Origin: Lachnospiraceae bacterium
Lineage (GTDB): Bacteria > Bacillota_A > Clostridia > Lachnospirales > Lachnospiraceae
Assembly: GCA_004556565.1 (NCBI GenBank)
Contig: SFGN01000083.1
Location: 1 to 8,937 of the forward strand
Length of the DNA stretch: 8,937 nt
Direction: 5' to 3'
Shown here: positions 1 through 5,805 of the stretch, in pieces
Position numbering within the stretch: the first letter of the stretch is position 1
Layout of the letters: each line of letters opens with the position of its first letter
The notes under the pieces: generated by a model
What the model was told of the DNA's origin: nothing
Database searches by the model: none
What the model saw: the letters and a program-made list of their open reading frames with translations, nothing else
Translations under genes and position numbers: made by a program

Positions 1-45
1 AATGCTTATTTCAAGCCGTTTCCCGGCATTCTTTGTTTTGTTTTC

Positions 46-164
46 AAGGTGCTTGAGCTACCGCCTAGAAAGAACAAGCTGAAATGTGAACAACACCAAA
101 GTTTTCGACCATTTGGCAGTTCTTCGCTCAATTTGAGGCGGAAGGTGAACTACCACCTAGGAAA
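46..164. repeat. Two-unit imperfect direct repeat with hairpin potential
   Basis: Read on the minus strand, the core CTAGGYGGTAGYTCA occurs twice, at plus positions 142-164 and 46-71, about 95 bases apart and followed in both by CACCTT with a short indel. Each unit can fold: AGGTG pairs with CACCT (142-146 with 153-157), and AGGTG with CGCCT (47-51 with 62-66) using one G-T wobble. A further CCGCCT/AGGCGG pair (61-66 with 136-141) could join the two units. The minus strand also has an open stretch without a start codon in which both units read FLGGSS and most differences are synonymous, so a decayed or spurious coding origin cannot be excluded. The rest of 1-178 shows only a short GCCG/CGGC hairpin at 15-27 followed on the plus strand by T-rich DNA. 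I do not recognise the element. Confidence 0.45.
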
Positions 165-175
165 CAGAAAGCCAA

Positions 176-274
176 TCAATTGCCTTCCAGTTTTTTCAGA
201 GCTTCTTCCACGCCTTTGATCGCAGCCATCTCAACAAGCACGTCTTTGACGCTACCAGTATAGCACAGTGAAAA
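176..274 (-). other. In-frame 32-codon tail after the DUF262 stop
   Basis: Directly after the TGA stop of the DUF262 fragment the same frame stays open for 32 codons and ends at TGA 178-176. The tail has a helical, charged composition ending in ALKKLEGN, like the C-terminus of a real protein. It has no convincing ribosome binding site, although an internal ATG exists (MAAIKGVEEAL). It may be the 3' remnant of the same broken gene left by an internal deletion, or the end of an unrelated gene. I cannot assign it to a family. Confidence 0.3.
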
Positions 275-829
275 TCAAAAATCGTCCGCGATTTTAGACA
301 CCCCTACGGAGATATCTGGGATCCATTTGCTGTCTTTCCCGATAGCTGGATTCCAGACTTCAAACACTTCTTCGATTGGGTTGAAGGCGATGACAATACG
401 TTTCTTCTTGTACGTTGAATCAACAACTTCCTGACCAACAACCGCTGCCTCAATGGCTGTGATACGCTGCTGGCCATCAATCAGAATTTTCTTTCCGGAT
501 GACACTTTTCCGTTTTTTAATCGGATATCAGGGTTCTTCCAAACAATTATATATCCAACGGGGAATCCTTTATAGAGAGAATCCATCAGGTCACGAACCT
601 TGGAGCCATCCCAGACAAATGGACGCTGAATCTCAGGGATCGCAATCTCGCCTTCCTTAATAGAGCTGATGATGTTTTCAACAGAATGGATAGTTGCAGT
701 ATAGTCTTTTGAATAACGTTTAGGTGCCTTTCTAAAACGTTTATCAGAAAGGAATGAAGCGCTATGCATATATTTTGTCTTGGATAAGCCAATAAATACG
801 ACATTCATTGCAATAGCAAGACCCTTCAC
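275..829 (-). pseudogene. Truncated DUF262 (GmrSD N-domain-like) gene
   Basis: The product carries the N-terminal part of a DUF262 domain: an EIAIPEIQRPFVWD segment (residues 61-74, counted from the GTG at 829), then LMDSLYKGFPVGYIIVW (81-97) and the nucleotide-site signature DGQQR (118-122). DUF262 proteins such as the GmrS half of GmrSD Type IV restriction enzymes are usually several hundred residues long; here the frame stops at 184 residues, inside the domain, and no DUF1524/HNH nuclease half follows. I therefore call it a broken gene. The start is uncertain. The GTG at 829 lies inside a terminator-like hairpin, so ATG at 808 (177 aa) or ATG at 769 is more plausible, though neither has a strong Shine-Dalgarno. 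No promoter is visible, and the toxin-antitoxin operon upstream ends at the hairpin. It was probably a phage-defence gene. Confidence 0.72.
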
Positions 830-854
830 TTCTTATGAGTGAAGGGTCTCTTTG
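820..854. terminator. Strong hairpin terminator, probably bidirectional
   Basis: A perfect 11-bp stem pairs GACCCTTCACT (820-830) with AGTGAAGGGTC (838-848) around a 7-base loop. The plus strand continues TCTCTTTG, a modest T-rich tail; the minus strand continues TCTTGCTATT, which is weaker. It lies 40 bases past the stop of the minus-strand toxin gene, so its likely job is to end the toxin-antitoxin transcript. Its right-hand side overlaps the GTG proposed for the DUF262 fragment. A near copy stands at 8814-8838. Confidence 0.65.
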
Positions 855-888
855 TATATCACAGCGCTACTGTTTGATATTTAGTCAA

Positions 889-1197
889 TTACATAAATAG
901 TGCCCGCAGACAATCCTGACGCTGATGCAGCACGCGGACAACGATCACTTCATCATCTCCGGCCAAATAGAAAATGCAGTAGTTCTCACACACTAAATAC
1001 CGATATTCCGTATGTACCGGGATCAGCGCATCCAGTGGCCTACCTCGACCGGAAAAATCGGCCAGCGACAGGATGCTTTTCTTCAGCTCGCTGATGATTC
1101 GTGCAGCGGCATCAGGATTGCCTAATTCCTCCCGGATATACTGTCGGATAGAGGCTAAGTCTTGCCGTGCAACCTTGGAGACGCTCACCTTTGCCAT
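889..1197 (-). CDS. RelE/ParE-family toxin
   Basis: A 102-residue protein with the layout of the RelE/ParE toxin superfamily: an N-terminal strand (KVSVSKVARQDL), two helices (LASIRQYIREELGNPDAAARIISELKKSI), then a beta-sheet core with GRGRPL, EYRYLVCENYCIFYLAGDDEVIVVRVLHQRQD. The YRYLV...YCIFY strands followed by VVRVLHQRQD are typical of ParE-like members, which poison gyrase, while RelE-like members cleave mRNA on the ribosome; the sequence alone does not settle which. I prefer ATG 1197-1195 over the in-frame TTG at 1203 because GGAGG lies 7 bases upstream of this ATG. The gene follows the antitoxin with only 2 bases between stop and start, so the pair is translationally coupled. It appears intact. 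Confidence 0.88.
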   Translation of the reverse strand: MAKVSVSKVARQDLASIRQYIREELGNPDAAARIISELKKSILSLADFSGRGRPLDALIPVHTEYRYLVCENYCIFYLAGDDEVIVVRVLHQRQDCLRALFM

Positions 1198-1199
1198 GG

Positions 1200-1445
1200 T
1201 CAATCCTCCAGCCCGGCAAAAGCCTCATCCACAGACAGCGTGCCTTCATTACGGATAGACTCAACACCTTTGCCAAGCTCGGCCAGCAGCTTCACTGCAG
1301 CTTGCAGCTTTTCATACTCGATCAGGCTCTGTACCACATATTTTCCGCGGCCATTCTTGGTGAGGTATACCACAGAGCCGTCGTCGCAATGGCCCAGCAC
1401 TTCGCTGTAATTCTTGAGATCAGAAATTGGAACGATGTTTGTCAT
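1200..1445 (-). CDS. Phd/YefM-family antitoxin
   Basis: An 81-residue acidic protein beginning MTNIVPISDLKNYSEVL, the classic N-terminus of Phd/YefM antitoxins. This part dimerises and binds the operon operator. The middle, with GSVVYLTKNGRGKYVVQSLIEYEKLQA, is the usual VxLTKNGRxxxV strand-helix of the family. The C-terminal third (SIRNEGTLSVDEAFAGLED) should wrap the toxin, and is the part normally disordered and degraded by proteases when free. AAGGAG lies 9 bases before the ATG. It is first in the operon, directly upstream of the toxin, and is expected to autorepress the promoter at 1469-1497, more tightly when bound to toxin. Confidence 0.9.
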   Translation of the reverse strand: MTNIVPISDLKNYSEVLGHCDDGSVVYLTKNGRGKYVVQSLIEYEKLQAAVKLLAELGKGVESIRNEGTLSVDEAFAGLED

Positions 1446-1468
1446 CGGGATCAGCTCCTTTCTTTTAT

Positions 1469-1497
1469 ATTATAGACGAATTTGTAGATATATTCAA
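1469..1497 (-). promoter_or_regulatory. Promoter of the toxin-antitoxin operon
   Basis: On the minus strand TTGAAT (1497-1492) and a consensus TATAAT (1474-1469) are separated by exactly 17 bases. The start of transcription would fall near 1462, a few bases before the antitoxin ribosome binding site. Confidence 0.75.
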
Positions 1498-1520
1498 CCC
1501 TAAATTATGGGTTAAATCTA
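1484..1520. promoter_or_regulatory. Candidate antitoxin operator
   Basis: An inverted repeat AACCC (1496-1500) / GGGTT (1509-1513) with an 8-base AT-rich centre overlaps the -35 box. Looser symmetry extends outward as TAGAT (1485-1489) and ATCTA (1516-1520). The position over the -35 fits autorepression by a Phd-type antitoxin. This is inferred from symmetry and place only. Confidence 0.4.
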
Positions 1521-1578
1521 TCTTCTATTGGAGAGTGGTTTATCCGGTCACGATTTCAGTCATCTCACGTTACTATCA

Positions 1579-1612
1579 AGCCATTCATGTAGTGTGAAGG
1601 GCTATTTTTATT
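1579..1612. terminator. Hairpin past the araC-type gene, T-run on the plus side
   Basis: AGCCATTCA (1579-1587) pairs with TGAAGGGCT (1595-1603) with one mismatch and a 7-base loop. It begins 4 bases beyond the stop of the minus-strand regulator gene, where one expects its terminator. The T-run (ATTTTTATT, 1604-1612) lies on the plus-strand side, so as drawn it would terminate plus-strand transcripts best; the minus-strand exit is only TTGATAG. One arm shares CCCTTCA with the hairpins at 820 and 8814. Confidence 0.45.
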
Positions 1613-2456
1613 CATCGAATGCCGCAATTCTCTGTTTTCTGTATTCAGCTGGTGTAATCCCCATTAACTTCATGAATGATTTGTAGAAATGACTCTCATA
1701 ATCATACCCACACAGTCGGCTGATTTCTTTATATGTCAGATTAGATTGGTAGATCAAAGTACACGCATGATTGATTCGAATTTTCTCATAGAATTGTTGG
1801 GGAGACTGCTTACATACCTGCATGAAAATCCGATATAATTGAGATTGACTGATATGAAACATGCTTGCTATTTTGGCAATACGAACTGGTTGAGAAATAT
1901 TGGTTTCCATGAAGTTAACTACTTCGTGAAAAAGATCTATTGGTTCAACTGGTTTTTCATGAATATTTCCACATTTCAGCAGTTCCCCGATGATTAGATA
2001 GAACCAACCCACAAGTGTCGTCATCATCGTTCCTTCTGCATGGGCTGCTGCAAGCATATTTTGATAGTATGCAGGAATAGTATCTGAATGTATGTTATAA
2101 ATGGCAATGTTTTCGGCTGATAAGCCCAGCATGCGTACGTATTCGTCATCATGAACGCCAAAGAAGCCAACATAAAACAAACTCCATGGATTACGAGAAT
2201 CTGCCTGGTAGGAAACCTTTGTGTTTTTCGGAAAAAGATAAACATCACCCGCGTTGAGCGAATAGCTCTTTCCTTCGCAAGTGAAGGTTCCTTTCCCTTC
2301 TACTACATAATGGAGAATATGATGATCTCGAAAATCCATCATTGTGTGCGATCCTGGTGAATGCCAAATACGTCCCACATGGTCAATCACAATGTCTGCA
2401 TTCGTGTGTTGTGATTCTCGCTTAATATGGACAACATCATAAGTAGAATTACTCAT
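1608..2456 (-). CDS. AraC-family transcriptional regulator with cupin sensor domain
   Basis: A 282-residue regulator. The N-terminal half carries an AraC-type cupin, with HHILHYVVEGKGTF and SLNAGDVYLFPKN at about residues 45-80, expected to bind a sugar ligand. Residues 173-282 form the two helix-turn-helix DNA-binding domain: the first at about 190-212 (IAKIASMFHISQSQLYRIF), the second at about 240-268, ending in the family signature LCGYDYESHFYKSFMKLMG followed by TPAEYRK. The length is normal. The ATG at 2456 has a weak AGG about 9 bases upstream and lies behind the minus-strand promoter at 2493-2521. It is transcribed away from the alpha-galactoside operon and shares a 170-bp intergenic region with it, so it most likely activates or switches that operon in response to an alpha-galactoside, like MsmR/RafR-type regulators. 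The ligand is inferred from neighbours. Confidence 0.92.
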   Translation of the reverse strand: MSNSTYDVVHIKRESQHTNADIVIDHVGRIWHSPGSHTMMDFRDHHILHYVVEGKGTFTCEGKSYSLNAGDVYLFPKNTKVSYQADSRNPWSLFYVGFFGVHDDEYVRMLGLSAENIAIYNIHSDTIPAYYQNMLAAAHAEGTMMTTLVGWFYLIIGELLKCGNIHEKPVEPIDLFHEVVNFMETNISQPVRIAKIASMFHISQSQLYRIFMQVCKQSPQQFYEKIRINHACTLIYQSNLTYKEISRLCGYDYESHFYKSFMKLMGITPAEYRKQRIAAFDE

Positions 2457-2492
2457 TCATATCGCCTGCTTTACTGGGACTTCTCACAGATT

Positions 2493-2521
2493 ATCATAAC
2501 ACTTGATCACTTTCAATGCAA
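2493..2521 (-). promoter_or_regulatory. Promoter of the AraC-family regulator gene
   Basis: On the minus strand TTGCAT (2521-2516) and TATGAT (2498-2493) are 17 bases apart, and the -10 is about 37 bases before the start codon. The -35 overlaps a TTTCAATG element repeated inside the opposing promoter, which would suit autoregulation. Confidence 0.6.
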
Positions 2522-2571
2522 GATTTTTATAATAATATGCCATATATCTTGATTGACGGAATTTCAACGAA
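2511..2571. promoter_or_regulatory. Candidate shared operator region between divergent promoters
   Basis: Two direct copies of TTTCAAYGMA lie at 2511-2520 and 2562-2571, 51 bp apart, close to five helical turns. The first overlaps the -35 of the regulator gene; the second sits in the spacer of the operon promoter. Between them are a perfect palindrome, ATATG-C-CATAT (2535-2545), and an inverted pair CAAGAT (2519-2524) / ATCTTG (2546-2551). CTTGAT also occurs twice (2502-2507, 2548-2553). These are plausible AraC-family or repressor sites, but the region is AT-rich and short matches can arise by chance. I see no convincing CcpA cre site. Confidence 0.35.
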
Positions 2572-2581
2572 TTACTATAAT
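2553..2581 (+). promoter_or_regulatory. Promoter of the alpha-galactoside operon
   Basis: TTGACG (2553-2558) and a consensus TATAAT (2576-2581) are separated by exactly 17 bases. Transcription should start near 2588, giving a leader of about 39 bases that carries AGGAGG (2616-2621) 5 bases before the ATG. So good a core promoter suggests that control may include repression as well as activation. Confidence 0.78.
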
Positions 2582-2626
2582 CTAGATAAACAAGGGTGAG
2601 CCCGAAATAGAATATAGGAGGTCACA

Positions 2627-3988
2627 ATGATGAAAAGGTTTGTCTCGATTCTTCTTGTTGTCATGCTGATGGCTTGTCTGCTGAACGTTGCTTCTGGTGA
2701 GACCAGCACTGAGTATGTCAACTCCGGAAAACTGAGCTACGATTTGACCGCACAGGTCAACAACGGTGAGGAAATGGAGCTTGAATTCTGGGTGCAGGTC
2801 GAGCTCGCAAACATTTATCAGAAATGGTGCGATGCCTACACTGAGCTTCATCCCAACATCAAGTTCAACATCACCCAGGGTTCTAATGAGGATCATTTCA
2901 AAAAGTTGGGCATGGCACTGCCTTCCGGAACCGGTCCGGATCTGTTCCACATGCACAATTCCTTCATTGATCAGTTCATGATCAATCTGAAGCCCTATGA
3001 TCCTTCTGTCCTGCCTCTGGATGTCCTTCGTGAGGATTTCAACGCCATTGATGAAAGCCTCTACGGCGACAATCTGTATTACGTTGGCCTGGCTGCGATG
3101 AGCTGCGGTGTGTTCTATAATTCGCAGATGTGGGCTGATGCTGGTCTGACTGATGCGGATATCCCCACCACTTGGGACGAGCTGGCCGCTGTTGCCAAGA
3201 AGCTGACTCAGTTTGACGAAAATGGCAAGATGACGGTAGCTGGCTTCAACTACAATGAAATGAGCATCGAGTACCTGCTCACCGCCCTGAATTATCACAA
3301 GGGCATCCCGATGTTCAAGCCGGGCACGCATACCCCCATACTGAACGATGAGTATAAAGCAACGGTTCAGTGGCTGAAGGATCTCTATGATGTTGAAAAT
3401 GTCGGCTCTGTTGAGTTCCCGATGAGTATCCTCAGCTTCTCCCAGAGCACCTCTGCCATGACCTACATCGGCACCTGGTTTGGTAACTGGATGAAGCAGA
3501 ATGCGCCTGACTTGGAATACGGCTTCTTCATCCTGCCCTCTGTGGATGGCACCGTTCCTCCCGCCTATGATCGCTACAACGTTGAGGTTTCGCCCTCCAT
3601 CAACGCAAATGTGTCCGACGAGAAGTACGCTGTGATCAACGACTTCCTCTGCTTCCTGCTATCTAACGATAACTTTGTGCTCGACTTTGCACTGATGCAG
3701 TATGGCACGCCCACCAAGAAGTGCCTGGCTGATAATGCGGACGTCCGCAGCGATATCGTATTGGGTGCGGTTGCAGATAATATGGATCGTTTCATCTATC
3801 CCGGCGCCTATCCGGACTCCTATCACTCCGTATTGAAGAAGTACTTCTATGACGAAGTGATGCTGAACCATATGGATCTCGACGAAGCCATGGAGCAGTG
3901 TGAAGAAGAACTCGTAGACGCTCTGGACGCGACTGATTTCTTCTCCATCGAAGATAAGTATTCTCACGCTGACGAGCTTAAGTTCTGA
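2627..3988 (+). CDS. Extracellular sugar-binding protein of an ABC transporter
   Basis: A 453-residue substrate-binding protein of the UgpB/MalE type (SBP_bac_1, COG1653). The N-terminus is a secretion signal: MMKRF, then a hydrophobic stretch to about residue 22. A cysteine at 17 in LMAC could be a lipobox, but the context is imperfect and the hydrophobic run continues past it, so plain signal peptidase cleavage near ASGE (residues 22-25) is also possible. GTGPDLFHMHN at 101-111 is the family's conserved loop, and aromatic residues such as TWDELAAVAKKLTQF and TYIGTWFGNWM are typical of sugar sites. It is the first gene of the operon, with AGGAGG 5 bases before ATG. GC-richer codon use than its neighbours suits high expression. 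A terminator follows it. The ligand, an alpha-galactoside, is inferred from the downstream enzyme. Confidence 0.92.
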   Translation: MMKRFVSILLVVMLMACLLNVASGETSTEYVNSGKLSYDLTAQVNNGEEMELEFWVQVELANIYQKWCDAYTELHPNIKFNITQGSNEDHFKKLGMALPSGTGPDLFHMHNSFIDQFMINLKPYDPSVLPLDVLREDFNAIDESLYGDNLYYVGLAAMSCGVFYNSQMWADAGLTDADIPTTWDELAAVAKKLTQFDENGKMTVAGFNYNEMSIEYLLTALNYHKGIPMFKPGTHTPILNDEYKATVQWLKDLYDVENVGSVEFPMSILSFSQSTSAMTYIGTWFGNWMKQNAPDLEYGFFILPSVDGTVPPAYDRYNVEVSPSINANVSDEKYAVINDFLCFLLSNDNFVLDFALMQYGTPTKKCLADNADVRSDIVLGAVADNMDRFIYPGAYPDSYHSVLKKYFYDEVMLNHMDLDEAMEQCEEELVDALDATDFFSIEDKYSHADELKF

Positions 3989-3995
3989 TTCCGAC

Positions 3996-4038
3996 GAGGC
4001 GCACTGGCAGACTGTCGGTGCGCCTCTGTTCTTTTTTC
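3996..4038 (+). terminator. Intra-operon terminator after the binding-protein gene
   Basis: A perfect 9-bp GC-rich stem pairs GAGGCGCAC (3996-4004) with GTGCGCCTC (4018-4026) around a 13-base loop, followed by TGTTCTTTTTTC. It sits between the binding-protein stop and the first permease, as is common in sugar ABC operons where more binding protein than permease is made. No clear new promoter follows, so the distal genes are probably expressed by partial read-through. Confidence 0.8.
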
Positions 4039-4053
4039 GGAGGCATTGATACC

Positions 4054-4959
4054 ATGCAGCATGAATCCATAATAAAGCCCAGGCATCACAGGTGGGATAG
4101 CCGCAAAACGATGATATTGGTTGCTGCATCCGCTTTGATTCTCTATTACAGCATTTTCTTTGTGTTCCCCATCGGGTACGCACTCGTTGGTAGTTTTTTC
4201 AACTGGATGCCAACAAAGCGAGTTTTTTCATTCATCGGCTTTGAAAACTATAACAAGATTTTTTCACAGAGCACCCTCGGTCTGGCAATGAAGAACACAT
4301 TGTTGTTCACCCTAATAGTGACGCTTTTCCGCACCGCGTTCGGGCTTCTGCTCGCGGTGCTAATCAACATGCGAGGAAAAACAAAGACCTTGTTCCGCAT
4401 GATATACTTCCTGCCATATATCACTTCGACCGTTGCTGTATCAATGGTATGGAAATGGTTGTTTGAACCCTCGGCAGGACCGTTGAATTATTACCTTTCC
4501 CAAATCGGATTACCCACGCAATTATTCTTGAAGGATTCAAATCAAGCTCTATTCTGCGTGATGCTCATGACAATCTGGAAGGAAACGGGCTATGCGACTG
4601 TCATCTTCATGGCAGGATTGACCAACATTCCTTCAACTCTGTATGAAGCAGCGGAAATCGACGGTGCCAACCGTATTCAAAGCTTCTCACACATCACCCT
4701 CCCATTATTGAAATCAACCATCGAATTCATTGTCTTAACCTCTTTCGTTACCTTCAGTCAAACCTTTACGCAGATTGATCTGATGACAGGTGGCGGTCCC
4801 GGCAAATCGACCTACACCATGGTGTACTATCTGTATCAGGAAGCGTTTAGCAGCAATCGCTTTGGCAGAGCCTCCGCAATCGCATTTGTTCTTTTTGCTG
4901 TAATCCTGGTTTTTTCGTTACTTCAGCTTCGCATGAGAAGAAATGGCGGTGATCTGTGA
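4054..4959 (+). CDS. Sugar ABC transporter permease, MalF/UgpA type
   Basis: A 301-residue inner-membrane permease with six predicted membrane segments, the first at about residues 18-40 after a basic tail. The EAA loop that docks on the ATPase begins at Glu198 (EAAEIDGAN, then the ITLPLL end). GGGPGKSTYTMVYYLYQEAF near the C-terminus is typical of MalF/UgpA/LacF-type subunits. I chose ATG 4054, which has GGAGG (4039-4043) 10 bases upstream; the longer in-frame GTG at 4018 lies within the terminator stem and is not credible. Its stop overlaps the start of the next permease by one base (TGATG), so the two are translationally coupled and should form the heterodimeric channel. Imported sugar is inferred to be an alpha-galactoside. 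Confidence 0.93.
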   Translation: MQHESIIKPRHHRWDSRKTMILVAASALILYYSIFFVFPIGYALVGSFFNWMPTKRVFSFIGFENYNKIFSQSTLGLAMKNTLLFTLIVTLFRTAFGLLLAVLINMRGKTKTLFRMIYFLPYITSTVAVSMVWKWLFEPSAGPLNYYLSQIGLPTQLFLKDSNQALFCVMLMTIWKETGYATVIFMAGLTNIPSTLYEAAEIDGANRIQSFSHITLPLLKSTIEFIVLTSFVTFSQTFTQIDLMTGGGPGKSTYTMVYYLYQEAFSSNRFGRASAIAFVLFAVILVFSLLQLRMRRNGGDL

Positions 4960-5792
4960 TGAAGCATTCAGGCACTAAAAAACTATCCGATATCTTTATG
5001 GTCATCTTTCTTTGCTTGGGTTCTGCAATCATGTTATATCCTTTTATCTATATGATTTTGAGCTCCTTCAAGGAGAACCAGGAGATCATCAGGATTCCAC
5101 CAACATTTCTGCCGGAAAAGCCGACCTTCGAACACTACCAACTTGTTTTGGGCGAAAAGAACTTTGGTCTATTCTTCTGGAACAGTTTGTGGCTTACGAT
5201 AGTCAGGACGAGTATCGTACTATATTCCGGTGCATTTTTCGGCTATGTGTTTTCAAAACTGCGCTTTCGCGGGAAGGAAGCCCTGTTCTTGTTTATCCTA
5301 GCAACCATGATGGTTCCGTGGCCAGTCACCATCGTGCCACAATACCAGATGATGTCATGGTTTGGCTGGGTGGGCAAATACTCATCCATTATTATACCTT
5401 CGCTGTTCTCTACCTTTTCCATTTACATGATGCGCCAGTTTATTGACGCCATTCCGAATGAACTAATTGAGGCAGGCGTTGTTGACGGTGCAGGACAATT
5501 TTCGATCTTCCACTTTATCATTCTGCCCAACCTGACCGCAGCTATATCAGCGTTGGGTATCTTCCAGTTCCTTTGGGCATGGGATGACTATCTTTGGCCA
5601 TTCCTCATGCTGCAAAACATGAAGATGTATACGCTGCCGGTTGGTCTGTCACTGTTCAACGGTCAGTATTTCAACGATAATGGCGGAATCTTTGCGGCAT
5701 CCTCTGTCGCGGTGCTTCCAGTCATGATCGTGTACCTTATGTTCCAGAATCAGTTAACCGAAGGAATCGCTGCAACAGGTATCAAAGGATAA
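4959..5792 (+). CDS. Sugar ABC transporter permease, MalG/UgpE type
   Basis: A 277-residue inner-membrane permease, partner of the preceding subunit. The N-terminal membrane segment is at about residues 11-34, followed by the external SSFKENQEIIRIPPTFLPE stretch typical of MalG/UgpE proteins. The EAA loop begins at Glu171 (EAGVVDGAG, then FIILPNL), and WDDYLWPF further on is a family hallmark. The start is ATG 4959, sharing one base with the upstream stop; a GTG one codon earlier (4956) is possible. The GGCGGTGAT upstream is only a weak ribosome binding site, so translation probably depends on coupling. No ATPase gene follows; a shared MsmK/MsiK-like ATPase elsewhere is the usual solution in this transporter family. 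Confidence 0.93.
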   Translation: MKHSGTKKLSDIFMVIFLCLGSAIMLYPFIYMILSSFKENQEIIRIPPTFLPEKPTFEHYQLVLGEKNFGLFFWNSLWLTIVRTSIVLYSGAFFGYVFSKLRFRGKEALFLFILATMMVPWPVTIVPQYQMMSWFGWVGKYSSIIIPSLFSTFSIYMMRQFIDAIPNELIEAGVVDGAGQFSIFHFIILPNLTAAISALGIFQFLWAWDDYLWPFLMLQNMKMYTLPVGLSLFNGQYFNDNGGIFAASSVAVLPVMIVYLMFQNQLTEGIAATGIKG

Positions 5793-5805
5793 AGGAGATC
5801 GTTGT

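Noticed and set aside
1..178. CRISPR array or tRNA at the left edge
   Set aside because: There are only two degenerate units with no regular spacer pattern, and no cloverleaf can be drawn.
1198..1203. TTG at 1203 as start of the toxin
   Set aside because: It overlaps the antitoxin stop and has poor spacing to GGAGG, while ATG 1197 is ideally placed.
1162..1475. Plus-strand open frames across the toxin-antitoxin operon
   Set aside because: They are antisense to two recognised genes with proper promoter and ribosome binding sites, and have no domain features.
2582..3331. Open frame of 249 codons on the minus strand opposite the binding-protein gene
   Set aside because: It lies fully antisense to a well-supported coding region, shows no recognisable domain, and its openness follows from the codon pattern of the real gene.
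4018..4053. GTG at 4018 as start of the first permease
   Set aside because: It lies in the right arm of the terminator stem and has no ribosome binding site; ATG 4054 has GGAGG 10 bases upstream.
3659..4183. 174-codon minus-strand frame across the end of the binding-protein gene and the start of the first permease
   Set aside because: It spans a terminator and two real genes on the other strand and has no family resemblance.
5012..5446. 144-codon plus-strand frame inside the second permease
   Set aside because: It is a shifted frame of the permease gene, whose own frame has the EAA loop and membrane segments.
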